Positions 24,294-31,551 of a DNA stretch of 64,000 nucleotides are shown here, in pieces; the first letter of the stretch is position 1, and each line of letters starts with the position of its first letter. The notes below the pieces were generated by a model. The model saw nothing but the letters and a program-made list of their open reading frames with translations, did no database searches and was not told the DNA's origin. Source of the stretch: Nanosynbacter sp963524495 (GTDB taxonomy: Bacteria > Patescibacteriota > Saccharimonadia > Saccharimonadales > Saccharimonadaceae); contig CP128407.1 of NCBI GenBank assembly GCA_046846435.1, forward strand, positions 186,001-250,000. Direction: 5' to 3'. Made by a program: the position numbers and the translations under genes.

Positions 24294-25544
24294 ATGCGAA
24301 TGAGTCAACTATTTACCAAAACGGCCAAGACCGCGCCGGCGGACGAAGTCTCGAAAAATGCCCAGCTCCTCATCCGGGCGGGATTTGTGTATAAGGTGAT
24401 GGCTGGGGTCTATGCGTATACACCGCTGGGGCTGCGTGTGCTGGAAAACATCAAACAAATTGTCCGTGAGGAGATGAATGCGATTGGTGGCCAAGAGTTG
24501 ATCATGACGAATTTGCAGCGCCGCGAGACCTGGGAGGCGACTGGTCGCTGGAGTGATGAAGTGGTCGATGTGTGGTTCAAAACTCGCTTGCAAGACGACA
24601 CTGAGCTGGGGTTAGCCTGGAGCCACGAAGAAGCGATTATGGAAATGATGCAACAATATGTTAAAAGCTATAAGGATCTACCGGTTAGTGTGTATCAGTT
24701 TCAGACCAAGTTGCGCAATGAGCTGCGATCAAAGAGCGGTGTTATGCGTGGCCGTGAATTTGTCATGAAAGACATGTACAGCCTGCACGCCACACAGGAG
24801 GACATGGATCAGTATTATGAGCGGGTTATCGAGGCGTATAAGCGCTGTTATGCGCGGTTTGGCATTGGTGATAGTACATTTGTGACGTTTGCTGGCGGCG
24901 GGGCGTTTACTAAGTTTAGTCACGAGTTCCAGACGATATGTGAAGCGGGTGAGGATACACTGTACGTCAATGCTGACCAGACGGTAGCCGTCAACGAAGA
25001 AGTGTTGGATGATGCTACTAAGGAATTGGGCATCAGTAGAGATGATCTACTACCAGTTGTCAGTGCGGAGGTGGGCAATATATTTAAATTTGGTACCGAA
25101 AAAGCTGAACAGATGGGTATCATGTACACCGGTGAAGATGGCAAGCAGCATCCGATTTACCTTGCAAGCTACGGTATCGGCATCACGCGAGTGATGGGTG
25201 TGATTGCCGAGAAAATATCGGATGATAAGGGGTTGGTCTGGCCGGAGAATATCGCACCGTTCAAGGTTCATGTGGTGGCGATTGGTGATAAGGGTCAGGA
25301 GCTAGCGAGTACATTATATACCGAGCTGGCAGAAAAGGGCGTGGAGGTGCTACTGGATGATCGGGCTGAGCGGCCGGGCGTCAAGTTCGCCGATGCGGAG
25401 TTGATGGGGCTGCCGTGGCGGATTACGATTGGTGAGCGGGCAATTGATGGCGATGGGCTGTTTGAATTAACTGAGCGGGCGACTGGCGAGACGAAGAAGC
25501 TGGATTATCAGCAACTCGTCGCCTTTTGTTTGGAGCGCGAGTGA
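24294..25544 (+). CDS. proS: Prolyl-tRNA synthetase lacking the editing insertion
   Basis: Class II aminoacyl-tRNA synthetase of 416 aa charging tRNA-Pro. Class II motifs are visible: motif 1 around GLRVLENIKQIVREEM, motif 2 around FQTKLRNELRSKSGVMRGREFVMKDMYS (about 132-159) and motif 3 ASYGIGITRVMGVI (about 291-304), then an anticodon-binding domain ending in LDYQQLVAFCLERE. The approximately 180-aa INS editing domain present in E. coli-type ProS is missing. GGAGG 7 nt before ATG 24294. Last gene of the frr operon. Confidence 0.94.
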   Translation: MRMSQLFTKTAKTAPADEVSKNAQLLIRAGFVYKVMAGVYAYTPLGLRVLENIKQIVREEMNAIGGQELIMTNLQRRETWEATGRWSDEVVDVWFKTRLQDDTELGLAWSHEEAIMEMMQQYVKSYKDLPVSVYQFQTKLRNELRSKSGVMRGREFVMKDMYSLHATQEDMDQYYERVIEAYKRCYARFGIGDSTFVTFAGGGAFTKFSHEFQTICEAGEDTLYVNADQTVAVNEEVLDDATKELGISRDDLLPVVSAEVGNIFKFGTEKAEQMGIMYTGEDGKQHPIYLASYGIGITRVMGVIAEKISDDKGLVWPENIAPFKVHVVAIGDKGQELASTLYTELAEKGVEVLLDDRAERPGVKFADAELMGLPWRITIGERAIDGDGLFELTERATGETKKLDYQQLVAFCLERE

Positions 25545-25556
25545 TCACATTGTCTG

Positions 25557-25600
25557 ACATGTGCGACGGAGGCCAGATTGCACCAGGGGCTCCGTCATGT
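25557..25600 (+). other. Stem-loop between proS and greA
   Basis: GACGGAG (25565-25571) pairs perfectly with CTCCGTC (25590-25596), extended by ACAT/ATGT with a 4-nt bulge. There is no clear T-run, so it is at best a weak terminator for proS. It ends 1 nt before the greA -35. Confidence 0.5.
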
Positions 25601-25601
25601 A

Positions 25602-25630
25602 TTGACATGGTTTGGGGTGATTGCTATACT
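25602..25630 (+). promoter_or_regulatory. Promoter of greA
   Basis: Perfect TTGACA (25602-25607), 17-bp spacer, TATACT (25625-25630) with TGC directly upstream. One of the best promoters in the window. Confidence 0.82.
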
Positions 25631-25659
25631 CGTAGAGACTTAAATAACCATATAAATAA

Positions 25660-25703
25660 GCGCTATATATAGCACTTTTTGTTTTTGTAGACGCTATATA
25701 TGG
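25660..25703 (+). promoter_or_regulatory. Attenuator-like switch in the greA leader
   Basis: The leader is about 80 nt. A self-complementary block (25660-25675) is followed by T-rich TTTTTGTTTTT (25676-25686), the form of an intrinsic terminator. A direct repeat of CGCTATATAT occurs at 25661-25670 and 25692-25701. The downstream copy can pair with 25665-25673, which would break the terminator helix, giving two mutually exclusive folds. GAGGAG and ATG 25719 follow. Folding is inferred by eye. Confidence 0.5.
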
Positions 25704-25718
25704 AGTGAGGAGAGTAAC

Positions 25719-26198
25719 ATGAATAAGGTATATCAGATTACCGAGAGTGGCCAGCGTGAGCTAGAACAAGAGCTGGAGGAGCTAAAAAGTCGGCGCGGTG
25801 AGATCGCTGATAAAATTGCGGCGGCGCGGGATTTTGGCGACTTGAGCGAGAATGCAGAGTACGATGCGGCGCGTGAGGCTCAAGGGCTGCTAGAAACGCG
25901 CATCACTGAGATCGAAACAATTTTGCAGAATGCAAGTATTATCCAGGTCGGCGGTAGTTCGACAGTGGTGCTGGGTAGTACAGTGGAGCTGGAGGCGAAT
26001 GGCAAGACAGTGGTTTATACCGTCGTTGGGCCGGTCGAGGCGGATCCGCTAGAAGGGAAGGTCTCGAATGAGTCGCCGATTGGCCAGGCGTTGATGGGCA
26101 AGGCGGTTGGTGATACGGTAACGATCAACACGCCAAAAGGTGAGTTGGCGTATACGGTGGTGGCGGCGGAGGCGGCGGCTGGTAAGCACTATGCCTGA
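25719..26198 (+). CDS. greA: Transcription elongation factor GreA
   Basis: RNA polymerase secondary-channel factor of 159 aa that rescues backtracked complexes. The N-terminal coiled coil carries the acidic tip in DFGDLSENAEYDAAREAQG (about 39-57). The C-terminal FKBP-like domain includes SPIGQALMGKAVGDTV. GAGGAG 8 nt before ATG. The 3' end overlaps the next gene by 8 nt. The leader has a possible transcriptional attenuator, which would be fitting for a polymerase factor. Confidence 0.95.
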   Translation: MNKVYQITESGQRELEQELEELKSRRGEIADKIAAARDFGDLSENAEYDAAREAQGLLETRITEIETILQNASIIQVGGSSTVVLGSTVELEANGKTVVYTVVGPVEADPLEGKVSNESPIGQALMGKAVGDTVTINTPKGELAYTVVAAEAAAGKHYA

Positions 26199-27147
26199 TG
26201 TTGTATTACTAGTATTGGCGGCCGTTTTGCTGCTGCTCTCGGGGTCGTTTTCGGGCTTGAATATTGGATTAATGATGGCGCGGCCGGATGATTTGCGGCG
26301 TAAGGCCAGGCACGGTGATGTGATTGCTGCACGGGTGTATCGCTACCGCAAGGACGGCTATTATCTGATTTTTTGTATTTTGCTGGGCAATGTTGGCGTC
26401 AATACGGCAATGTCAATTCTACTGGGTAATATGACGAACGGCGTGATTGGCGGGTTGATCGCTACATTACTGATCACGATGTTTGGTGAGATTTTGCCGC
26501 AAGCGATTTTTACGCAGCGCGGTTATCGTTTTGTGCGGTATTTCTTTTGGCTGCTGGATGTGATTTATGTATTATTTTGGCCACTGGCCCATCCGATGTC
26601 GAAGCTGCTGAACCACTGGCTAGGCAAGGAAACGCCGCAGCTGTATTCGCATCAGGAGTTGGAACAGATTATTCACGAGCATGCCGCGCGGTCGGACAGT
26701 CCGATTGATTATGACGAGAGTCGGATCGCGGCGGGAGCGCTGCAATTTAGTAAAAAGACAGCTGGTGATTTGGTGACGCCGATGAGTGAGGTATTTACCG
26801 TGGAGTTGGATGATGAGCTGGACGCGACGCTGCTGGCCCAGATCAAACACGCTGGACATTCGCGGATCCCAGTGCGGGCTGATGGGCGGCTGGTGGGGAT
26901 TTTATATGTGAAGGATGTGGTGGGGCGCGAGCTGCCGCTGCCGATTAGCCAATTGTACCGTGACAAGATTCATGATATCGACGCACGGTCGCGGCTGGAT
27001 ACAGTGCTCAGCCGATTTATTCAAACCCGCAATCATTTGTTTGTGGTGATGGGTGATGAAACGGAGCTGGGGATTATCACGCTAGAGGACGTGATTGAAG
27101 AGATTTTAGACCAGGAGATTGAGGACGAGTACGACGAAGTACGATAA
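26191..27147 (+). CDS. CNNM/DUF21 membrane protein with CBS domains
   Basis: Protein of 318 aa of the CorC/CNNM (hemolysin C-like) family, often linked to magnesium or other cation transport. The DUF21 membrane part (about 1-150) has about four helices and SGSFSGLNIGLMM. Two CBS repeats (about 185-300) include LVTPMSEVFTVELDD and HSRIPVRADGRLVGILYVKDVVG, then LGIITLEDVIEEILDQEIEDEYDE. ATG 26191 is chosen because an upstream ATG at 26140 would add an arginine-rich out-of-family tail overlapping greA. The C-terminal CorC_HlyC domain is absent. Co-transcribed with greA. Confidence 0.85.
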   Translation: MPDVVLLVLAAVLLLLSGSFSGLNIGLMMARPDDLRRKARHGDVIAARVYRYRKDGYYLIFCILLGNVGVNTAMSILLGNMTNGVIGGLIATLLITMFGEILPQAIFTQRGYRFVRYFFWLLDVIYVLFWPLAHPMSKLLNHWLGKETPQLYSHQELEQIIHEHAARSDSPIDYDESRIAAGALQFSKKTAGDLVTPMSEVFTVELDDELDATLLAQIKHAGHSRIPVRADGRLVGILYVKDVVGRELPLPISQLYRDKIHDIDARSRLDTVLSRFIQTRNHLFVVMGDETELGIITLEDVIEEILDQEIEDEYDEVR

Positions 27148-27148
27148 G

Positions 27149-27178
27149 CTGATTTTAATTGTTTTTGCTGCCTATGCT
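27149..27178 (+). promoter_or_regulatory. Weak promoter candidate before the hairpin-rich region
   Basis: CTGATT (27149-27154), 18-bp spacer, TATGCT (27173-27178). Both boxes match consensus in only about four of six positions. It would start transcription near 27185, at the edge of the GC-rich structured stretch. Confidence 0.3.
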
Positions 27179-27180
27179 TG

Positions 27181-27440
27181 ACAAAGTCCAACTCTTCCGG
27201 AAGCGAGTACGGCGGCACGCTGTACGATCGTGGAGCTAGGACTGGCTCTGAGCCTGCTGGGGCTAGCGGAATCTTCGCTCGTCGTGACGGCGGTCGTGAG
27301 CACAGTACCCAGTACTACTCTGACGGATACCGTCTCTCGCGAGACACTGGACAGGGCGGCGACAGGGACGTCCACTGGACTAACCAGAGAGTGGCAAAGG
27401 GTTCGCCCTCGCGCCACAACCCGCCTCCCCACTCGACTCT
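27181..27440 (+). ncRNA. Candidate structured RNA (unidentified)
   Basis: A 260-bp GC-rich stretch between the CNNM gene and a convergent small gene. It is dense in perfect short hairpins: 27207-27225, 27235-27267 (nested, inner stem 27244-27254), 27304-27316 (loop CCA), 27322-27334 (loop ATA), 27332-27345 (loop TCGC) and 27391-27417 (outer GTGGC/GCCAC enclosing AGGG-TTCG-CCCT). It does not carry the landmark motifs of RNase P RNA, tmRNA, SRP RNA or 5S rRNA on either strand. An ORF of 109 codons (27178-27507) and others are open across it, as expected for GC-rich DNA. Their products are glycine/arginine/serine-rich and unconvincing. Strand is uncertain; plus is favoured by the UUCG tetraloop. 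No T-run terminator is visible. Confidence 0.35.
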
Positions 27441-27445
27441 TGAAT

Positions 27446-27724
27446 TTATGAGTCTGGATCTGGAATTAGAGATGTTATTCTTTGATATAATTTTTCTATA
27501 TCGCTAAAGGATGTGTGGTTATTAGTGTGTGCAAGCTGATCAAATAGTGTCGCTAAAAAATCCCAATCAATTACGGAGTGTTTTTCAGTGAGGCGAGCCA
27601 TGGCAAAACAAAGTACGTCTAACGATTCTGCGACATCTGTTTTGTTTGGTGCGAATCTGTAGATATCAATAATCTCACGAGCAATGATTGCCTGGTGTAT
27701 CTGATGGTTCTGAGTACTATCCAT
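27446..27724 (-). CDS. Small protein of unknown function, 92 aa
   Basis: Not recognised. Mostly helical, soluble, with DVAESLDVLCFAMARL in the middle and a polar C-terminus ending LIPDPDS. Support for being real comes from the promoter geometry: TGC + TACACT (27739-27731) ends 6 nt before ATG 27724, matching the leaderless pattern seen elsewhere in the window. Ends at the edge of the hairpin-rich region. Confidence 0.6.
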   Translation of the reverse strand: MDSTQNHQIHQAIIAREIIDIYRFAPNKTDVAESLDVLCFAMARLTEKHSVIDWDFLATLFDQLAHTNNHTSFSDIEKLYQRITSLIPDPDS

Positions 27725-27730
27725 GATATT

Positions 27731-27739
27731 AGTGTAGCA
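27731..27739 (-). promoter_or_regulatory. Extended -10 of the 92-aa gene (leaderless)
   Basis: TGC + TACACT on the minus strand, 6 nt before ATG 27724. Confidence 0.6.
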
Positions 27740-27803
27740 TACTGTATCTTCTATTAAATGATAAGAATATATATTTCTAAATAGTTTATTTTCTCAAAAC
27801 TAC

Positions 27804-27847
27804 TTGACATTTAATAGTACCTTGTATAACATAGTACTATGTATAAT
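27804..27847 (+). promoter_or_regulatory. Promoter and operator of the ABC-PadR-PspC operon
   Basis: TTGACA (27804-27809), 15 bp to TATAAC (27825-27830), and a second TATAAT (27842-27847). A perfect 14-bp palindrome ACATAGTACTATGT lies at 27829-27842 between and overlapping the two -10 boxes. A 16-bp near-direct repeat (13 of 16 identical) is at 27815-27830 and 27832-27847. A PadR-type repressor is encoded third in the operon and is the natural candidate to bind here; that is inference. AAGGAG precedes ATG 27868. Confidence 0.65.
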
Positions 27848-27867
27848 GAAAATACAAGGAGCATAGT

Positions 27868-29157
27868 ATGAGAAGAATTGATATCATCAAGCGGGCGGGG
27901 CGGAATCTTCGCCAGTCAAAAGGTCGGACGATTTTGACGTCATTGGCGATTTCCGTCGGGGCGTTTACAATTGGTCTGGCGCTGATGGCTGGCGAGGGTG
28001 GTCGACTGTACACCAATAGTATAGTTGACGCGGCTGGTGATAAAAAAGTAATTATGGTCAATAAAAAGATTGAAGCAGATAAGAAAGATAAATTACCAGA
28101 ATATGGTAATTCGGCAGAAGAAGCTGACAAGAATAAAGCATCGGCGGCGCGCAGCAAATATTTGCTTAACGACAAGGACTTGGAAAAGATCCGACGAACG
28201 CCGCACATAAAAACGGTAACACCGGCGTATTCAACTGATGGCGTCGCCTATGCTAAAAGCTCAGCGAGTGATAAAAAATTTGCACTGACGGTAGCTGTTA
28301 AAATGGATAGAACTCGGGCAGAATTGGCAGCGGGAACGTTGGAAGACTTCATGCCAAGGCCAGGTGAGATTATCATCCCGGATGATTATGTGAAGCAGTT
28401 GGGCTTTAAGGATGCGCAATCGGCGATTGGTCAGACGATAACCTTGGGTGTGCGCAGTGCGGCGCAGGGTGGCAATGTTGCCAAAGAGGTGTCATTCAAG
28501 ATTGCGGCAGTGGATAAAAAATCAGACACTGTTTTGTTCTATGAGCCAATGTTGAGGATCTCGACAGCTGACGCTAAGGCTATCTATGAATTTAGCCATG
28601 ATAAGAGCCAACCACATCAGTATTCAACGGCTATTGCTATGGTGGATGATGAGAAAAATGTTGATGCTGCTAAAGATGTAATTGGCAAAGACTATAACTC
28701 GTACTCAATTCAGGATATTCGGAAGGCGTTACTAACGATGGTTAATGTAGCACAGGTGGCGCTGGCAGGATTCGGCGGCTTGGCGCTGCTCGCCAGTGTA
28801 TTTGGGATTATTAACACTATGTATATTTCGGTACTGGAGCGTACTAGCCAAATTGGCTTGATGAAGGCGCTAGGAATGAGAGGCCGCGATATCGGTAAAA
28901 TGTTCCGTTATGAGGCAGCATGGGTTGGTTTGCTAGGCGGCTTGATTGGCGTTGGGCTGGCGAGTTTGGTGACGTTGCTGAACCCAATAATTGCCAGTGT
29001 CTTAAAATTAGGTGCCGGGACGAATTTGCTAGTAATTGATCCGCTGCAAATTGGGCTACTAGTGATTGGACTGGTGGTGATGGCGGTAATTTCTGGCTGG
29101 CTACCGAGCCGCAAAGCAACAAAGCTAGACCCAATTGAGGCATTAAGGACGGAATAG
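27868..29157 (+). CDS. ABC transporter permease, MacB/FtsX type
   Basis: Permease of 429 aa with MacB-family topology: a first helix near 20-45 (TILTSLAISVGAFTIGLALM), a large extracellular domain (about 46-285) rich in K and D, and a C-terminal FtsX domain with three helices (about 290-425). The latter includes GFGGLALLASVFGIINTMYISVLERTSQIGLMKALGM, the usual mechanotransmission segment. Partner of the ATPase encoded 10 nt downstream. MacB-like pumps move peptides, antibiotics or lipoproteins or sense envelope damage; the substrate is unknown. Its operon includes PadR and PspC proteins, pointing to envelope-stress control. Confidence 0.88.
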   Translation: MRRIDIIKRAGRNLRQSKGRTILTSLAISVGAFTIGLALMAGEGGRLYTNSIVDAAGDKKVIMVNKKIEADKKDKLPEYGNSAEEADKNKASAARSKYLLNDKDLEKIRRTPHIKTVTPAYSTDGVAYAKSSASDKKFALTVAVKMDRTRAELAAGTLEDFMPRPGEIIIPDDYVKQLGFKDAQSAIGQTITLGVRSAAQGGNVAKEVSFKIAAVDKKSDTVLFYEPMLRISTADAKAIYEFSHDKSQPHQYSTAIAMVDDEKNVDAAKDVIGKDYNSYSIQDIRKALLTMVNVAQVALAGFGGLALLASVFGIINTMYISVLERTSQIGLMKALGMRGRDIGKMFRYEAAWVGLLGGLIGVGLASLVTLLNPIIASVLKLGAGTNLLVIDPLQIGLLVIGLVVMAVISGWLPSRKATKLDPIEALRTE

Positions 29158-29167
29158 GAGAAATATC

Positions 29168-29866
29168 ATGATTGAACTGAAAAATGTGACAAAAGTTTAC
29201 GGTAAAAAGAAGAACCAATTTACGGCGCTGAAAAACATCAGCTTGACTATTCCGACAGGGGCGAGTGTGGCTATCTTGGGAAAATCTGGCTCAGGAAAAT
29301 CGACGCTGATGCACGCTATATCAGGGTTGGATAAGCCGCAGAAAGGTCAAGTGATTATCGATGGGCAAGATATTTTGCAGCTGAAGCCAAAGCGAGTCGA
29401 TGAGTTTCGCGCCAAGAAAATCGGCTTTATCTTCCAGAGTTTCTTTGTCCAGGGCAATGAGAGTGTGATTGATAATGTCAGTTTGCCGCTGGAAATTACG
29501 CGGCTGCCGCGCAAAAAGCGAGCGCATAAAATCAACACGGCACTCAAGGCAGTAGATCTGTACGATAAGCGCAAGAATCGCGCCAAGGACCTATCGGGCG
29601 GGCAGAAGCAGCGCTTGGCGATTGCCCGGGCGATTGTCGGCGATCCGCAAATCATCTTTGCCGACGAGCCGACCGGCAACCTGGACAGCGAAACTGGCGC
29701 TAAGGTGGAAGGATTGCTATTTGATTATAATAAGCAAAAGGGTGTCACGCTGATTGTAGTGACACACGACGTCGACCTGGCGAAAAAATGCGATTATCAG
29801 ATTATAATTAAAGACGGACGAGTTGAGAAATCGACCGTGCCAGAGGAGAAAAAGCATGGACGTTAG
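29168..29866 (+). CDS. ABC transporter ATP-binding protein, MacB/LolD type
   Basis: ATPase of 232 aa energising the permease upstream. Walker A is GKSGSGKST (about 38-46), the signature LSGGQKQR (about 143-150), Walker B IIFADEPTGNLDS (about 163-175) and the switch histidine in VVTHD (about 197-201). GGAGAAA lies 7 nt before ATG. Its stop overlaps the padR start by 11 nt. A decayed copy of its Walker A region is present at 32411. Confidence 0.93.
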   Translation: MIELKNVTKVYGKKKNQFTALKNISLTIPTGASVAILGKSGSGKSTLMHAISGLDKPQKGQVIIDGQDILQLKPKRVDEFRAKKIGFIFQSFFVQGNESVIDNVSLPLEITRLPRKKRAHKINTALKAVDLYDKRKNRAKDLSGGQKQRLAIARAIVGDPQIIFADEPTGNLDSETGAKVEGLLFDYNKQKGVTLIVVTHDVDLAKKCDYQIIIKDGRVEKSTVPEEKKHGR

Positions 29867-30203
29867 TGCTTACGCCGAAAGCTTGGCGATTCAGCTGCGC
29901 AAAGGTTTTTTGGTCTACTGTGTGCTGCTGGTTTGTGCCAAACAACCGCAATATACCGGCGACATTGTGAAGCAATTGAGCGAGTCGGAGCTGATGGTGG
30001 TTGAAGGAACGATTTACCCGCTGCTCAGCCGCTTGCAAAAATACGGCTATTTGCAGCACGAATGGCAAGAAAGCGAGCAGGGACCGCCGCGCAAATATTA
30101 TTCGCTCACTGACAATGGCAAGCAATTGGTGGATGAATTGAAAGATCGGATAAAACTGTTAAACAATTCGCTGAAAAATCTCGAGAAAGGAGCAAAGCGA
30201 TGA
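29856..30203 (+). CDS. PadR-family transcriptional regulator
   Basis: Winged-helix regulator of 115 aa. Typical PadR blocks are YCVLLVCAKQPQYTGDIVKQLSES (about 23-46), VEGTIYPLLSRLQKYGYLQHEW (about 50-71) and PPRKYYSLTDNGKQLVDEL (about 78-96), then a dimerizing C-terminal helix. The start is placed at ATG 29856 with GAGGAGAAA upstream; an in-frame earlier start at 29823 would lie inside the ATPase gene. It overlaps both neighbours. PadR proteins usually repress neighbouring transporter genes, and the palindrome at 27829 is a suitable operator. Confidence 0.9.
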   Translation: MDVSAYAESLAIQLRKGFLVYCVLLVCAKQPQYTGDIVKQLSESELMVVEGTIYPLLSRLQKYGYLQHEWQESEQGPPRKYYSLTDNGKQLVDELKDRIKLLNNSLKNLEKGAKR

Positions 30204-31483
30204 AAGAAATAACCAGAATCCATTTGGCAAAAACGCCGTTTAGTGTGGAGGTTGATGCTAAAAAATCACTGGAAAAATATCTTGATTCAATTCAGAAAAA
30301 TATGCACGCTGAACCAGAAGCTATGCGGGAAATTGAAGCACGAATGGTGGAGCTTTTGGCGGAGCGTAGTGTGTCGAAGGATGGCGTGATTGGCAACGAT
30401 GATGTCCTGGCGGTGCAGAAGCAAATGGGCGAGCCGCGCGATTTTTCGGATGATGACGAGGCGGTGGAGACCGATGACGAGCCCGAGCGTTCAGAGCGAC
30501 GGCTGATGCGCGATACGGAGCATGCGCTGATTGGTGGCGTGTGTGCGGGCATTGCTGCCTATTGGGGAACCAATCCCTTGTGGGTACGATTATTGTTCAT
30601 TTTTTCGCCATTTATTACCTTTGGTGCGGCGGTACTGATTTATATTGTGATGTGGCTGTCAGTTCCAGAGGCGCGGACTGCTTCTGATAAGCTCCAGATG
30701 CGCGGCAAGGCGGTAACGTTTGATTCGCTGAAGCGTCAGGCCAGTCGGAATGAGCCATCCGTAGGGCGGAATAGTAACACGGGTCATACGGCAGCAAAAG
30801 TATTTCGATTTATTCTTGGTGTTGGTATTCTCATGGTAACGCTGGGGCTGTTGGTGGCGTTGATCGTGGGAGCGGTCAGTGGCATCGCGGTGATTGGTTT
30901 GCTTGATGGATTCTATGCACAGCCGTGGGCGTGGGGTCTGTGGGTGTCCTTATTTATTGGCGGTGTAGCGGCGGTATGGCTGGGCGCGATATTGAGCCAC
31001 AGCGCTTTCACGTGGACGTTAAAGCGGCTATCGGTGATTATGACGGTGGTGGCGCTAGTTGTGGGAGCACTATCGGTTTCGGGAATGACGCTGTTTGGTG
31101 TAGGTATGGCGAATGAGCTAGCACGTGACGAGGAGCGCTTGACAAAAATCGTGCCGGTTGAATTGCCAAGCGATATGAAGGGTGTGAAATATGTCCATGT
31201 CGAGGGTGAGAATGCCTCGTTACATTTTGGGGATACGACCCGAGGTGATATCAAGGTTGAACTGCGCTATATAGACCTCAAGGGCAAGCGTCAGCAGCCA
31301 AAAGTATCGGCGGTGCGTGATGGTGATAAGCTCGTGCTCAGAGTTGAAAACCAGCGTAATCGCTGTCGCACGACGTGGTTTGGCCTCTCGCCAGAGCTTG
31401 ATGTCAACTGCTTCGGGTTTGTGCGGCTGCATGTGTCCGGGCCGCTGTCGCCATCGCCCGCACCACAATCAAGTGACGCATAG
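30200..31483 (+). CDS. PspC-domain membrane protein with N-terminal HAAS-like domain
   Basis: Membrane protein of 427 aa. The N-terminal part (about 1-85) is helical and acidic, similar in pattern to the HAAS/DUF1700 domains coupled to PadR regulators. A PspC domain follows (about 97-155): RLMRDTEHALIGGVCAGIAAYWG, NPLWVRLLFI, then IYIVMWLSVPE. After a linker come three more hydrophobic helices (about 200-300) and an extracellular, strand-rich C-terminal domain (about 310-427). ATG overlaps padR by 4 nt. PspC proteins respond to membrane stress; HAAS-PadR partnership is known in Firmicutes. Its position as last gene of the operon suggests a sensor for the PadR regulator, which is inference. 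Confidence 0.82.
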   Translation: MKEITRIHLAKTPFSVEVDAKKSLEKYLDSIQKNMHAEPEAMREIEARMVELLAERSVSKDGVIGNDDVLAVQKQMGEPRDFSDDDEAVETDDEPERSERRLMRDTEHALIGGVCAGIAAYWGTNPLWVRLLFIFSPFITFGAAVLIYIVMWLSVPEARTASDKLQMRGKAVTFDSLKRQASRNEPSVGRNSNTGHTAAKVFRFILGVGILMVTLGLLVALIVGAVSGIAVIGLLDGFYAQPWAWGLWVSLFIGGVAAVWLGAILSHSAFTWTLKRLSVIMTVVALVVGALSVSGMTLFGVGMANELARDEERLTKIVPVELPSDMKGVKYVHVEGENASLHFGDTTRGDIKVELRYIDLKGKRQQPKVSAVRDGDKLVLRVENQRNRCRTTWFGLSPELDVNCFGFVRLHVSGPLSPSPAPQSSDA

Positions 31484-31515
31484 TGAGCGTGAAGGTTGGC
31501 GAATGCTTACTGAGC

Positions 31516-31524
31516 TGCTACACT
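31516..31524 (+). promoter_or_regulatory. Extended -10 of uppP
   Basis: TGC + TACACT (31516-31524). Transcription would start near 31531, leaving about 20 nt with AGGGAG before GTG 31552. Confidence 0.5.
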
Positions 31525-31551
31525 GAAGGGATGATAGGGAGCTATTAAGTA

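Noticed and set aside
27486..27491. TATAAT on the plus strand inside the 92-aa minus-strand gene
   Set aside because: No open frame or structure follows it; AT-rich coding sequence explains it.
27178..27507. 109-codon ORF over the GC-rich region
   Set aside because: Product is Gly/Arg/Ser-rich without structure-like pattern, several other frames are open too, and hairpin density explains the region better; kept only as an alternative.
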